Shown: positions 1 through 9,285, numbered from the stretch's first letter. The stretch is DNA of 64,000 bases from Candidatus Epulonipiscioides saccharophilum (GCA_002007295.1 LNZM01000099.1:1-64000), one strand, 5' to 3'. Numbers and translations are program-made. Notes: generated from the letters alone by a model not told the origin.

Positions 1-141
1 AAAGGCACTATCAAGTTAACAGGCTCAAAGGAAATACCTAAAGATATATGTAAAGATAGAATTATTGGAACGTGGAAAGTTAAGAATGTGGAGAGGTTAC
101 TATCTATGAAGCAGTGGTCTATAAGGATATATCCGAAATGA
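1..141 (+). CDS. C-terminal end of an open frame inside the intron (possible maturase tail)
   Basis: Frame 1 is open from the first base to a TGA at 139, giving 46 residues that end QWSIRIYPK. It sits where the intron-encoded reverse transcriptase/maturase would end, upstream of domain V. I do not recognise a maturase motif in this short tail, and the 250-base gap to domain V is long, so the assignment is by position only. Confidence 0.35.
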   Translation, partial: KGTIKLTGSKEIPKDICKDRIIGTWKVKNVERLLSMKQWSIRIYPK

Positions 142-486
142 CCTTAATCTTAATGAGAGTAGGGATAGAGTACCTATGAAACCAGGATAATAAGTGGTGG
201 AGGAAAAGTCCCAAGACGGTATTAAAATAATAATTAAAATTAAAGTAATCAAAGGTTCTTGTATGACTAACAGAGGTGATAGCCGAGAGGAGTAAACCGA
301 CTTTGACAGTGAAACATCATAAAGATTATAGATAAGGTAAATACTTTATGAGTTAAAGCTGGAAACTTTAAAATTAATAATTAACGATAAATATCGTTGG
401 AACGCCGTATGAGGTGAAAATCTCACGTACGGTGTGGAGCAGGGGAAAAGGTGGAGATAATATCAAATCCTTACCTATTGCTATTA
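1..486 (+). mobile_element. Group II intron, 3' part (domains V and VI)
   Basis: A domain V hairpin is visible at about 395-430: the arms CCGTATGAGGTGA and TCTCACGTACGG pair around a GAAAA-like tip, which is the signature of the catalytic domain of bacterial group II introns. A domain VI helix follows at about 446-476, with an unpaired A in its 3' arm that would be the branch point. The intron ends near 483-486, just before codons reading L-A-P-G-H-G of a flavodiiron protein. The stretch 142-390 has no open frame and is presumably intron RNA whose domains I could not resolve. The 5' part lies outside the window, so intactness cannot be judged. Confidence 0.8.
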
Positions 487-1014
487 GCACCAGGCCATGG
501 GTTAATATTTGATGACATGAATTTTCCTAAATATAAGCATATGTATAAAAAATGGGCTAGCGTAACTCCTAAAAAAGATATAGACATTCTAATTGGTTAT
601 GTATCAGCCTATGGATATACAGAAAAAATAGCTGAGAAAATAGAAGCTATCGCACTAGCCAAGGATAAAAAAGTAGAAGTAATAAATTTAGAGGATACTA
701 AAGTAGAGGATTTTATGAAAAAGGTAGATTCTACCCGTGTACTTTTACTGGGATCAACTACAATTTTAAGTGATACATTACCGCAAATTTGGGCCGTACT
801 TTCTTCATTAAACGGAACAATAAATAAAGGACTAATAGCAGGTACATTTGGATCCTATGGATGGAGTGGAGAAGCTACAAAATTTATAACAGAAAGATTC
901 AATCAATTAAAATTAAAGCAACCGAGTCCACCATTAACTACAGTCTTTCAGCCATCGGATACCGACATGGAGAAGATAGAAGAGTTTACAAAATTAATAT
1001 TAGAATCTTTATAG
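484..1014 (+). CDS. Flavodiiron protein (A-type flavoprotein), 3' exon after group II intron
   Basis: Flavodiiron proteins reduce O2 to water or NO to N2O in anaerobes. What is visible is the end of the metallo-beta-lactamase-like diiron domain (APGHG, a ligand-bearing loop) followed by a complete flavodoxin domain. The flavodoxin shows a phosphate-binding loop (GYVSAYGYTE), a second FMN loop (GSTTILSD) and the AGTFGSYGWSGEA segment typical of this family. The 5' exon is beyond the window's left edge. The apparent ATG/GTG start at 451 lies in intron sequence and is not a real start. The gene is functional only if the intron still splices or an equivalent copy exists elsewhere. The last 15 codons are tandemly duplicated after the stop codon. 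Confidence 0.8.
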   Translation, partial: LAPGHGLIFDDMNFPKYKHMYKKWASVTPKKDIDILIGYVSAYGYTEKIAEKIEAIALAKDKKVEVINLEDTKVEDFMKKVDSTRVLLLGSTTILSDTLPQIWAVLSSLNGTINKGLIAGTFGSYGWSGEATKFITERFNQLKLKQPSPPLTTVFQPSDTDMEKIEEFTKLILESL

Positions 1015-1058
1015 AGAAGAACAGAAGAGTTTATAAAATTAGTGTTAGAATTTTTATA
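969..1058 (+). repeat. 45-bp tandem duplication of the fprA 3' end
   Basis: The last 15 codons, including the stop (969-1013), are followed in the same frame by a diverged copy (1014-1058). The core words agagtttaca/agagtttata and ttagaatctttat/ttagaatttttat lie 45 bases apart. The second copy is untranslated unless the TAG is read through. Confidence 0.75.
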
Positions 1059-1066
1059 AAAAATAA

Positions 1067-1095
1067 AGGAATACTCTCATAAGGAGTATTCCACC
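1067..1095 (-). terminator. Rho-independent terminator of the DUF378 gene
   Basis: Perfect 9-bp inverted repeat GGAATACTC / GAGTATTCC (1068-1076 and 1084-1092) with a 7-base loop. Read on the minus strand it is followed by a T-rich run (TTTATTTTTTAT); on the plus strand there is no T tract. It therefore serves the minus-strand gene ending at 1131, between two convergent genes. Confidence 0.65.
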
Positions 1096-1130
1096 TTATA
1101 AAAAGTATTCCTATTTGTTGATACATTTTA

Positions 1131-1352
1131 TTACTGATCAGAATATGAGTCATTGGATACCCTACCAAATAAGGTTAGAGCATAAATACCGCATATTCCG
1201 ATTATGGCGTAAATAACTCGGCTTACCCAACTTGCCCAACCTCCAAAAATTAGGGAGATTAAATCGAATTGGAAGAAGCCTATTAAGCCCCAGTTAATCG
1301 CACCAATGACCACAAAGGCCAAAGCTATATAATCGAAAGTTCTAGTATTCAT
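1131..1352 (-). CDS. DUF378 family small membrane protein
   Basis: This 73-residue protein has two hydrophobic helices (about residues 8-30 and 38-62) and the DUF378 signature around residues 15-27 (VIGAINWGLIGFF). The family is widespread in Firmicutes and its function is unknown. An AAAGGTGG Shine-Dalgarno lies upstream of the ATG. It is convergent with the flavodiiron gene and appears monocistronic, with its own terminator at 1067-1095. Confidence 0.8.
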   Translation of the reverse strand: MNTRTFDYIALAFVVIGAINWGLIGFFQFDLISLIFGGWASWVSRVIYAIIGICGIYALTLFGRVSNDSYSDQ

Positions 1353-1457
1353 TTACCTGCCACCTTTCTTTTATTATTGCGATAATACTAGTATAAACAA
1401 AAAAAAAAAAAATAATCATTTAATGTGATGGTAGTTTAAACCAATTGGAGAAAGAGT

Positions 1458-2405
1458 ATGTCGTATAATAGATACAGTGATTTTTTAAAAAATAAGTTTG
1501 GCCAGAAGGTCTATAAAGTAACGTTAAACCAAGCTTTAACATGTCCAAATAGAGATGGAAACTGCGGTGAAGGAGGCTGCACTTATTGCGGTGAAAAAGG
1601 TGTAGGTTTTGAAACCGAGGATGAAAAGTTAAGCCTAAAAATGCAATTAGAAAATAATATAAATGTTATTAGCAAAAAGTATAATGCAAAAAAGTTTATT
1701 GCATATTTTCAAAACTACAGCAATACTTATACATCCTTAGAAAACTTCAGTCGAATGCTACAGCAAATAGAAGATCCAAGAATTGTGGCTGTGAGTATTT
1801 CTACAAGGCCGGATTGCATAAATGACCAGTATTTGGCCATATTAAAAGATTTCGAAACTAAAACTGGCTATAGCGTTTGTGTAGAATTGGGCCTCCAAAC
1901 AGTGAATTATCATACTTTAAAGAAAATTAATAGAGGTCATTCCTTAGCCGAGTTTATAGATGCTGTATTGAAAATTCAAAGATATGGATTTGAAACAGTG
2001 GTACACCTGATCTTAAATTTACCCTGGGATAATATGGACGATGTTATAGAATGTGCCAAAATTATTAGTGCATTAAATTTAACCTATGTCAAGTTGCATG
2101 CATTATATTTAGTAAAAAATACGATTATGGCAGAACAATTTTTAAATGGTGAGTTTAAACTAATTTCAGTGGAAGAATATAAAAAGAGAGTAATAACATT
2201 TTTAAGATATTTAAAAGAAGATATTGTTATTCAAAGAATAATTGGCCGGGTACCAGAAGACTATGCAGTATTTGCTAATTGGGGCATAAGTTGGTGGAAA
2301 ATCCATGATGAAATTATAGAAGAGATGGAAGTCAATAATTTTAAGCAAGGTGATTTATGTGATTATTTGAATGGTAAGGCATTAAAAAATAAGGTATTCG
2401 AATAA
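1458..2405 (+). CDS. TIGR01212 family radical SAM protein (YhcC-like)
   Basis: This 315-residue radical SAM enzyme belongs to the YhcC/TIGR01212 family, which is linked to tRNA or nucleotide modification, though the reaction is unsettled. The family's N-terminal signature is present: YNRYSDFLKNKFGQKVYK, then CPNRDG and GCTYC carrying the cluster cysteines (about residues 29-43). A TIM-barrel-type fold continues, with SISTRPDCI and ELGLQT further on, as usual for the family. The start is ATG 1458 with GGAG at 1446. It is followed 28 bases later by the rRNA methyltransferase gene, so the two are probably co-transcribed. Confidence 0.85.
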   Translation: MSYNRYSDFLKNKFGQKVYKVTLNQALTCPNRDGNCGEGGCTYCGEKGVGFETEDEKLSLKMQLENNINVISKKYNAKKFIAYFQNYSNTYTSLENFSRMLQQIEDPRIVAVSISTRPDCINDQYLAILKDFETKTGYSVCVELGLQTVNYHTLKKINRGHSLAEFIDAVLKIQRYGFETVVHLILNLPWDNMDDVIECAKIISALNLTYVKLHALYLVKNTIMAEQFLNGEFKLISVEEYKKRVITFLRYLKEDIVIQRIIGRVPEDYAVFANWGISWWKIHDEIIEEMEVNNFKQGDLCDYLNGKALKNKVFE

Positions 2406-2433
2406 AAGAACGATATAAAAGGTGAATCAGTAA

Positions 2434-4011
2434 GTGAAAAGAGAAAATAAAAAAAGCATGATAGAAGCAGAAAACAGGCCAGCCACAGAAAATAAGTTAG
2501 AAACAGAAAACAGACCAGTCACAGAAAATAAGTTAGAAGCAGAAAACAGGCCAGTCACAGAAAATAAGCTAGAAATAGAAAACAGGCCAGCGATAGAAAA
2601 TAAGTTAGAAGTAGAAAACAGGTCAGCGATAGAAAATAAGCTAGAATCAGAAAACAGGCTAAAAATAGAAGATAGGTTACCGGAAAAGTTTAAAGCAGAA
2701 ATGAAAAATTTATTGACCAAAGAGTATGATTTGTATATAAAATCTTTTTCAAGGCCAATATATAGAGGAATAAGAATTAATACAAACAAAGTTTCGTTAG
2801 CAAATTGGGAAAAAATCAATCCATTTAAGAATTTAAAGAATATACCATGGTGTGAAGAAGGTAAATATTATTTTGATGATAGGCCCGCCAAACATCCTTA
2901 TTATTCAGCCGGTTTATATTATATTCAAGAACCTAGTGCTATGGCCGTTGTTGCTCTACTGAGCATTAATCCGGAAGACTCTGTGTTAGATATGTGTGCA
3001 GCACCGGGTGGTAAAAGTACGCATGCATTAGCTAAACTAAATGGAACGGGTGTTTTAGTAGCAAACGATATAAGTTTTTCTAGGGCAAGAGTATTAGAAA
3101 AAAATTTAGAAACGTTTGGTTCCAAAAATACTATGATTATTAGTGAAGATCCGAAAAAGTTGATAACATCATGGAAAGCATATTTTGATAAAATTATCAT
3201 TGATGCACCATGCTCTGGTGAAGGCATGTTTAAAAAGGATGAAAAAGCTATTAAAAGTTGGCAGGATTTGGATAGAAGTTACTTTTGTGAGCAACAAAAA
3301 TCCCTTTTAGATGCTGCAGCTCAATTACTAAAACCCGGCGGAATGATGGTATATTCCACCTGTACTTTTTCAACTGAAGAAAATGAAGGTCGCATAGAGG
3401 AATTTTTGGCTGAGCATAATGAATTTGAAATAGTAAATATACCGTTAAATTTTGGTTTGTCTACGGGTCGCCTAAATGGGACTATTAGATTATGGCCACA
3501 TAAAGTGGATGCAGAAGGACATTTTGTGTGTTTACTTCAGAAAAAAATAAATAGCATTGTAGAGATTAACCGATTTAAAAACAATCAGAGTAAAAAAATT
3601 AAGGATGATCCGATATTAAAAGATTTTTTTGAAGCACATACACATATGAATCTTAATCAATTGATACTAGAACATAATGGAAAAATTTACGCTGTAAATG
3701 ATAATTTTCCACCGACATTAAAAATTAGAACTCTCCGAAGTGGTTTATTTTTAGGAGAGTTAAAAAATAAGAAATCCTTTGTGCCATCTCATTCATTGGC
3801 TATGTCATATTCAAAAGATTTTTTTAAAAATGTGATCTCATTTTCATCCAAGACTAATCTAATAGAAGTAGAAAAATATTTAAAAGGAGAAACACTATTT
3901 AGTGATGTTATTAACGGATACCATATAATTTGTGTAGACGATTATCCTTTAGGCTGGGTAAAAGCATTGAACGGTGTATTAAAGAATAAATATCCACCTA
4001 GTAGAATGTAG
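2434..4011 (+). CDS. RsmF/YebU-type rRNA (cytosine-C5) methyltransferase with repetitive N-terminus
   Basis: This is a 525-residue SAM-dependent m5C RNA methyltransferase of the NOL1/NOP2/Sun family. Residues about 85-400 carry the catalytic domain: SAM motif DMCAAPGGKST, then DAPCSGEGMF and YSTCTFSTEENEG, holding the two family cysteines (release and nucleophile). The C-terminal part resembles the RsmF-specific RNA-binding extension. Residues 13-84 are unlike the family: six imperfect copies of a 12-residue unit (ENRPxTENKLEx) encoded by 36-bp repeats, highly charged and probably helical. The start is taken as GTG 2434 (AAAAGGTGA 10 bases upstream); ATG 2458 is possible. The catalytic core is complete, so activity is plausible, and the repeat tail looks like a recent expansion. 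Confidence 0.85.
   Translation: MKRENKKSMIEAENRPATENKLETENRPVTENKLEAENRPVTENKLEIENRPAIENKLEVENRSAIENKLESENRLKIEDRLPEKFKAEMKNLLTKEYDLYIKSFSRPIYRGIRINTNKVSLANWEKINPFKNLKNIPWCEEGKYYFDDRPAKHPYYSAGLYYIQEPSAMAVVALLSINPEDSVLDMCAAPGGKSTHALAKLNGTGVLVANDISFSRARVLEKNLETFGSKNTMIISEDPKKLITSWKAYFDKIIIDAPCSGEGMFKKDEKAIKSWQDLDRSYFCEQQKSLLDAAAQLLKPGGMMVYSTCTFSTEENEGRIEEFLAEHNEFEIVNIPLNFGLSTGRLNGTIRLWPHKVDAEGHFVCLLQKKINSIVEINRFKNNQSKKIKDDPILKDFFEAHTHMNLNQLILEHNGKIYAVNDNFPPTLKIRTLRSGLFLGELKNKKSFVPSHSLAMSYSKDFFKNVISFSSKTNLIEVEKYLKGETLFSDVINGYHIICVDDYPLGWVKALNGVLKNKYPPSRM
2470..2685 (+). repeat. 36-bp coding tandem repeat, six copies
   Basis: Six in-frame 36-bp units encode ENR[PSL]x[TI]E[ND][KR]L[EP]x. Copies 1-5 are near-identical and copy 6 is degenerate, merging into the methyltransferase domain. 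Copy number would be expected to vary between strains by slippage. Confidence 0.9.
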
Positions 4012-4107
4012 AATGCTAACAGAATGTAGAACGCTATAGAATATAGAACGTTATAGAATGTAGAACGCTAATATAATATAGAATACTAATAAAATATAGA
4101 ATACAAA
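4003..4107 (+). repeat. 17-18 bp tandem repeat, about six copies, after rsmF-like gene
   Basis: The unit AGAATGTAGAAYGCTAAY is repeated from within the last codons and stop of the methyltransferase gene (TAG at 4009) into the intergenic region, decaying rightward. It fills most of the 164-base gap before the HAD gene. No promoter or terminator could be made out within it. Confidence 0.8.
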
Positions 4108-4175
4108 AGAGTGATAAAAATCTGCCGAAACTAAATAACTAAGACTGGGATTTTAAAACTAGAAAGGAAAAAAAT

Positions 4176-4829
4176 ATGAAGTATGAAGCAGTAATTTTTG
4201 ATTTGGATGGCACGCTAATAGATTCGATGTGGGTTTGGGAGCAAATAGACATTGATTTTTTACAAAACAAAGGACACAAAATAGATGACGAAGTAATAAA
4301 AAAGATAGAAGGTGCTGGATTCACAGAAACTGCTATATTTTTCAAGGAATATTTTAACCTAGATATGAGTGTAGATCAGATAAAGCAAATTTGGTGCGAA
4401 ATGGCTATCAAGCTATATACCGATAAAGTACAGATGAAGCCTGGTGCGCTAGAATTTTTGCAATATTTAGATGCTAACAAAATTAAAATGGCAATAGCAA
4501 CAAGTAACAGTCGAGAAATTACAGAAGCTATTTTACAAAAGCATGAGATAGAAAAATATTTTGAAACCGTAGTAACTTCATGTGAAGTTGAAAAGGGTAA
4601 ACCACATCCATTTGTATATTTAAAAACGGCCGAAATATTGGATGTAGCACCGGGTAGATGCTTGGTTTTTGAAGATATTCCAAACGGTATTATTGCAGCT
4701 AAAGACGCTGGTATGACTGTCTTTGGTATAGAAGATGTCCAGTACGAAAATGTGAAGAAAAGAGCAAAAGAATTATCCGATAGATGGGTTGCCGATTATT
4801 ATGAAGTATTAGAAATTTTTAAGGAGTAG
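4176..4829 (+). CDS. HAD-superfamily phosphatase (beta-phosphoglucomutase-like)
   Basis: This 217-residue HAD hydrolase of subfamily IA is a soluble phosphatase or phosphomutase of small phosphorylated metabolites. Motif I is FDLDGTLIDSM (residues 8-18, nucleophile Asp10), motif II TSNS (about 108), motif III Lys in EKGKPHP and motif IV in FEDIPNGI. A helical cap lies between motifs I and II. The substrate cannot be read from the sequence. The start is ATG 4176 with AGAAAGGA upstream. Its last codons contain the AAGGAG that serves the next gene, indicating translational coupling with the YgiQ gene. Confidence 0.8.
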   Translation: MKYEAVIFDLDGTLIDSMWVWEQIDIDFLQNKGHKIDDEVIKKIEGAGFTETAIFFKEYFNLDMSVDQIKQIWCEMAIKLYTDKVQMKPGALEFLQYLDANKIKMAIATSNSREITEAILQKHEIEKYFETVVTSCEVEKGKPHPFVYLKTAEILDVAPGRCLVFEDIPNGIIAAKDAGMTVFGIEDVQYENVKKRAKELSDRWVADYYEVLEIFKE

Positions 4830-4832
4830 ATA

Positions 4833-6602
4833 ATGTTTTTACCAATAAGCAAAGAAGATTTAAATTTAAGAAATATAGAACAACTAGATTTTATTATCAT
4901 TACCGGAGACGCATACATCGATAGTCCATCTTTTGGTACTGCAATAATAGGTCGAACTTTAGAAAGATTCGGATATTCTGTAGGTATTATCTCGCAGCCG
5001 AATTGGAACAATGAAGCAGACTTTAAACAACTCGGCCAGCCAAAATTGGCTTTCCTGATAAACTCTGGTAACATGGATTCCATGGTTAATCATTACACCG
5101 TAAATAAAAAACGTAGACAAAAAGATTCATACACGCCAGGTGGCCAAATAGGAAAAAGGCCGGATCGGGCTGTTATAGTTTATTCTAATTTAGTAAGAAA
5201 AATTTATAGGGATATACCAATTATTATTGGTGGAATAGAAGCCAGCCTAAGAAGATTAGCACATTATGATTATTGGGACAACAAAGTAAGAAAATCTATC
5301 CTGATTGACTCGGCTGCAGATTTATTATTATATGGTATGGGCGAACGTTCGGTTATAGAATTAGCTCAAGCACTGGAAAGTGGCTTAAACATAAACGATA
5401 TCACTTTTATACATGGAAGTGCATTTAAAACGAAAAATATAGCAAATGTATATGATAAAATTTTCTTACCAACTTTTAAAGAAGTAAGTTCGGATAAAAT
5501 ACAGTTTGCAAAAAGTTTTGTTATTCAAGAACAAAATTCAGATCCATATAAGGCCAAACCATTAATCGAAGAATATGAACAAGGTTGGTTTGTTGTCCAA
5601 AATTTACCGGCTGAGCCTCTATCTACATTGGAATTAGACGATGTATATGAGATGGACTTTGAAAATGAGGCCCACCCTAGTTATACAGAAGAAGTTCCGG
5701 CCTTAAGCGAAACCCAATTCAGTATAACAAGTAATCGGGGTTGCTTTGGAAGCTGCAGCTTTTGTGCTCTTACCTTTCATCAAGGCCGAATTGTGCGGGG
5801 TAGAAGTACCGAGTCTATGCTAAAAGAAGCCGTTAAGATGACTGAGCATAAAAATTTTAAAGGTTATATCCATGACGTTGGTGGACCAACCGCTAACTTT
5901 CTAAAAGAACAATGTAAAAATGCTAATAAACTTGGAACGTGTACAAATAAGAAATGTCTACATCCAACCCCCTGTAAATCTTTAGATGTAAACCATGAAA
6001 ATTATCTGATTACTTTGCGTAAAATGAGAAATCTAGATAACGTAAAAAAGGTATTCATTAGATCTGGTATAAGATATGATTATTTGCTTTTGGATAAAAA
6101 TAATAAAAAATTTATAAAAGAGATAGCACAAAATCATGTAAGTGGACAACTAAGGATAGCCCCCGAACATATTTCAGATAATACATTAAAGTTTATGGGT
6201 AAACCTAAAAAAGAAGTTTATGAAAAGTTCGTTGCAGAATTTAATAAAGCATCCAAAGACTGTAATAAAGAACAATACGTGGTGCCTTATTTTATGAGTT
6301 CTCATCCGGGTACAACCCTTTTAGATGCCTTAGAATTGGCTTTGTATTTGAAAAAAACTGGTCAAAATCCAGAACAAGTTCAAGACTTTTATCCAACTCC
6401 TTTTACTTTGGCCACCTGCATGTATTACACAGAATTAAATCCGTATGATTTAAAAAAAGTTTATGTTGCTAAATCTAGAGAAGATAAAGCGCTCCAACGT
6501 GCACTCTTACAGTATTACAAAAAAGAAAATAGATCATTAGTGCACAAAGCTTTAAAACTGCTAGGTAAAGAAAAATTAGCTAAAGATTTATTTAAAAATT
6601 AA
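4833..6602 (+). CDS. YgiQ family radical SAM protein (UPF0313)
   Basis: This 589-residue radical SAM protein opens with the family's N-terminal domain (ITGDAYIDSPSFG). The cluster motif CFGSCSFC lies at about residues 304-311, and a second cysteine-rich stretch (CKNANKLGTCTNKKCLHPTPC) at about 365-385 is also typical. APEHISD and the C-terminal region match the family. The biochemical role of YgiQ is not established. It starts three bases after the HAD stop with a shared ribosome-binding site. Confidence 0.88.
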   Translation: MFLPISKEDLNLRNIEQLDFIIITGDAYIDSPSFGTAIIGRTLERFGYSVGIISQPNWNNEADFKQLGQPKLAFLINSGNMDSMVNHYTVNKKRRQKDSYTPGGQIGKRPDRAVIVYSNLVRKIYRDIPIIIGGIEASLRRLAHYDYWDNKVRKSILIDSAADLLLYGMGERSVIELAQALESGLNINDITFIHGSAFKTKNIANVYDKIFLPTFKEVSSDKIQFAKSFVIQEQNSDPYKAKPLIEEYEQGWFVVQNLPAEPLSTLELDDVYEMDFENEAHPSYTEEVPALSETQFSITSNRGCFGSCSFCALTFHQGRIVRGRSTESMLKEAVKMTEHKNFKGYIHDVGGPTANFLKEQCKNANKLGTCTNKKCLHPTPCKSLDVNHENYLITLRKMRNLDNVKKVFIRSGIRYDYLLLDKNNKKFIKEIAQNHVSGQLRIAPEHISDNTLKFMGKPKKEVYEKFVAEFNKASKDCNKEQYVVPYFMSSHPGTTLLDALELALYLKKTGQNPEQVQDFYPTPFTLATCMYYTELNPYDLKKVYVAKSREDKALQRALLQYYKKENRSLVHKALKLLGKEKLAKDLFKN

Positions 6603-6688
6603 TATACAATATTATGTATAAAGTTTCATAAATATGGCAATGAATTATATATTAACGTTATGTCATGTAGCAAAGGAGAATTCCTAAT

Positions 6689-7372
6689 ATGATAAGACTG
6701 CATGAAAAATTTGCAAGATCTAATATAGACGAAATGGATGATCTAGATCTTTTAGCTATTATTTTAAGGGCACGGCCAGAAGATAAAGATCTAATGAGTA
6801 TTTTTGACATATTATTAAAGGATCCAAATGGTAATAACAATTTAAATTCGCTTAAACATTGGGATTATAAAAAACTTAAATCTTTAGATGGTATAGGCGA
6901 ATTACGGACAGTGGAAATAGCCACCTTAATAGAATTAGCTAAAAGAATTTATAGAAGCAAAACCAGAGTATATGAATTTAAAAATCCGGAAGACGTTGCA
7001 GATTTTTTTATAGAAGACTTTGAAAACTTGCATAAAGAAACATTTTACGCATTATATTTGGATATTAAATTAGGTCTTATAAAAAAGCATTGTATATCCA
7101 TGGGTACATTGACTGCAACGATAGTACACGCAAGGGATGTCTTTGCACCTGCTATAGAACTTTGTGCTAATTCAATTATAATGGTTCATAATCATCCAAG
7201 TGGTAATCCAGAGCCTAGCGAGCAAGATATTTTAGTTACCAGAGATTTACAATTTATTGGTGAAATGCTACGATTGCCTATTATTGATCATATAATAGTA
7301 GGACATGATGATTTTAGAAGTCTTAGAAACATGGGTTTGTTTGATGATAAAGAAAAATTATTTAATAATTAA
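6689..7372 (+). CDS. radC: RadC family JAB-domain protein
   Basis: This 227-residue protein has an N-terminal helix-hairpin-helix region ([13 protein letters not shown], about residues 67-80) and a JAB/MPN metalloprotease-like domain with [14 protein letters not shown] (about residues 168-181), supplying the His and Asp ligands. RadC proteins are common in bacteria and often sit upstream of mreB in Firmicutes, as here. A direct DNA-repair role is doubtful and the molecular function is unresolved. The start is ATG 6689 with AAAGGAG nearby, 23 bases before mreB. Confidence 0.88.
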   Translation: MIRLHEKFARSNIDEMDDLDLLAIILRARPEDKDLMSIFDILLKDPNGNNNLNSLKHWDYKKLKSLDGIGELRTVEIATLIELAKRIYRSKTRVYEFKNPEDVADFFIEDFENLHKETFYALYLDIKLGLIKKHCISMGTLTATIVHARDVFAPAIELCANSIIMVHNHPSGNPEPSEQDILVTRDLQFIGEMLRLPIIDHIIVGHDDFRSLRNMGLFDDKEKLFNN

Positions 7373-7395
7373 TTATTAATTATATGGAGGGAATT

Positions 7396-8409
7396 ATGTT
7401 TGGTAAAGATATGGGTATAGATTTAGGAACAGCCAATACTCTAGTTTTTGTAAGAGGGCGAGGTATTGTAGTAAATGAACCTTCTGTAGTAGCTATTAAG
7501 GAACGAACTAATCAAATTTTAGCCGTAGGAGACGAAGCTAAACAAATGATAGGTCGTGTGCCAGGCAATATAGTTGCTATTCGTCCATTAAGGGATGGTG
7601 TTATAGCCGATTTTAATACGACAGAAGCAATGATAAGATATTTTATAGGTAAGGCTCAGAAGCAATCGTTTTTTTCTATTAAGCCTCGAGTCGTTGTTTG
7701 CGTACCTTCGGGAGTAACCACTGTGGAAAGGCGTGCAGTAGAAGAGGCAACTATTAAAGCTGGCGCTAAACAAGCTTTAATCATGGAAGAGCCCATGGCA
7801 GCCGCTATTGGTTCTAATCTGCGAGTAGAGGAGCCAAATGGTAACATGGTCGTAGATATTGGTGGCGGAACTACTGATGTTGCCGTTATTTCTTTGGGTG
7901 GCATCGTGGCTAGTAAATCTCTTAGAATAGCCGGTGATGAGTTTGACGAATATATTGTTTCTTATATAAAGAAAGAATATAATTTGATGATCGGTGAGCG
8001 AACTTCTGAACAAATTAAGATGACCATTGGTGCCGCCTTAGAATCTGAAAAAGACGCTAAAACAATGGAAATAAGAGGTCGTGATTTGGTTACGGGCTTA
8101 CCTAAAATTTTAGCTATATCTTCTGGTGAAATTACAAACGCAATTAAAGAGCCAGTAACAGCGATAATAGAAGCAATTAAAGCTACTTTAGAAAAAACCC
8201 CCCCAGAATTAGCAGCAGACATAATGGAAAGTGGTATAGTTTTAACCGGTGGCGGTGCTCTTCTTAGTGGTTTGGATACTTTAATAAGTTTAGAAACAGG
8301 CATGCCAGTTCGTGTTGCTGACGAACCCTTAGATTGTGTTGCCAGAGGGACTGGATTAGCTTTAGAAAATATTGAAAAATGGTCTGGATTATTTGAAGAT
8401 GACAAATAA
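7396..8409 (+). CDS. mreB: Rod shape-determining protein MreB
   Basis: MreB is a bacterial actin that forms membrane-associated filaments directing lateral wall synthesis. Visible signatures are the phosphate loops DLGTANT (residues 8-14) and DIGGGTT, the adenosine motif TGGGALLSG, and the family ending near FEDDK. I choose ATG 7396 ([11 protein letters not shown]) because GGAGGG lies just upstream; the ATG at 7384 overlaps that Shine-Dalgarno. It opens the mreBCD-mrdA-minCDE-rodA cluster. Confidence 0.95.
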   Translation: MFGKDMGIDLGTANTLVFVRGRGIVVNEPSVVAIKERTNQILAVGDEAKQMIGRVPGNIVAIRPLRDGVIADFNTTEAMIRYFIGKAQKQSFFSIKPRVVVCVPSGVTTVERRAVEEATIKAGAKQALIMEEPMAAAIGSNLRVEEPNGNMVVDIGGGTTDVAVISLGGIVASKSLRIAGDEFDEYIVSYIKKEYNLMIGERTSEQIKMTIGAALESEKDAKTMEIRGRDLVTGLPKILAISSGEITNAIKEPVTAIIEAIKATLEKTPPELAADIMESGIVLTGGGALLSGLDTLISLETGMPVRVADEPLDCVARGTGLALENIEKWSGLFEDDK

Positions 8410-8436
8410 AGTCGATAAAAAGTAAGGAGTGCTAAA

Positions 8437-9285
8437 ATGAAATTGGCACCAAATTTATCCCCAAATGTTAAAAAAAGTTTTATATTGATATTAGCGGTCA
8501 TAATTATACTTTCATCAGCTTTTATAAAGTTTGGTAATATTAATTTGACTATGTTATTAGGTACTTTAGATGATATCTTAACATATCCTGTAGAAAAAAT
8601 TATAAATAGTATAGAAAACGGATTTAGCGATTTTTATAAATATTTTGAAAATATAGAAGAAGCAGAATCAACTATTAAAAATTTAAAATATGAAAATGAT
8701 AAACTACTTCATGATAATACTCAACTAGAGCAACTTAGGGAAGAAAACATTTTACTAAAAGAATTATTGGACATGCATAATAGATATACTATGTATCCAT
8801 CTGTAGGAGCAAATGTAATAGGAAAAGATCCTGGAAACTGGTATAAATCTTTTAATATAGATAAGGGCAGTACTATGGATGTACATGAAAATGATATTGT
8901 ACTTGCTAATGGAGGATTAGTTGGTATAGTTAGTAGTAACGGACCATTCTCAGCCACTGTATTATCTATTATAGACGATAGAAGTTCTATAAGTATTGAA
9001 TTGATGCGAACAGGGGAAACAGGAATTTTAAATGGGCAGATTGAATTATCTAATAAAGGTTTATTAAGTTTAGAAGTAGATATAAATACGGACATAATAG
9101 TAGGAGATAGAATAATAACATCACATATTAGTGATAAATTTCCACCGGGAATTTTAGTAGGAGAAATCATAGATGTGACAAGAACAAATAACGGTTTAGT
9201 ACAAAATGCTATTGTAAAGCCAGTGGTAGACTTTCAAAGCCTTAAATATGTATTATTAATAAAAAAAAATGAGGAATTATATTGA
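8437..9285 (+). CDS. mreC: Rod shape-determining protein MreC
   Basis: MreC is a bitopic membrane protein linking MreB to the elongation machinery. There is an N-terminal transmembrane helix (about residues 12-32), a coiled coil (about 62-110, with regular leucines and LREENILLKELL) and the paired beta-barrel domains with the typical GANVIGKDPGNWYKS and DKFPPGILVGEI segments. It has 282 residues, normal for the family. AAGGAG precedes the ATG, and its stop overlaps the mreD start. Confidence 0.92.
   Translation: MKLAPNLSPNVKKSFILILAVIIILSSAFIKFGNINLTMLLGTLDDILTYPVEKIINSIENGFSDFYKYFENIEEAESTIKNLKYENDKLLHDNTQLEQLREENILLKELLDMHNRYTMYPSVGANVIGKDPGNWYKSFNIDKGSTMDVHENDIVLANGGLVGIVSSNGPFSATVLSIIDDRSSISIELMRTGETGILNGQIELSNKGLLSLEVDINTDIIVGDRIITSHISDKFPPGILVGEIIDVTRTNNGLVQNAIVKPVVDFQSLKYVLLIKKNEELY

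Noticed and set aside
861-1082. 73-codon plus-strand frame at the end of the flavodiiron gene
   Set aside because: It is an alternative frame of the flavodoxin domain and its duplicated 3' end; no start signal and no family resemblance.
2427-2819. Minus-strand open frame of 130 codons rich in FS and LF repeats
   Set aside because: It is the antisense shadow of the 36-bp repeats in the methyltransferase gene, with no ribosome-binding site of its own.
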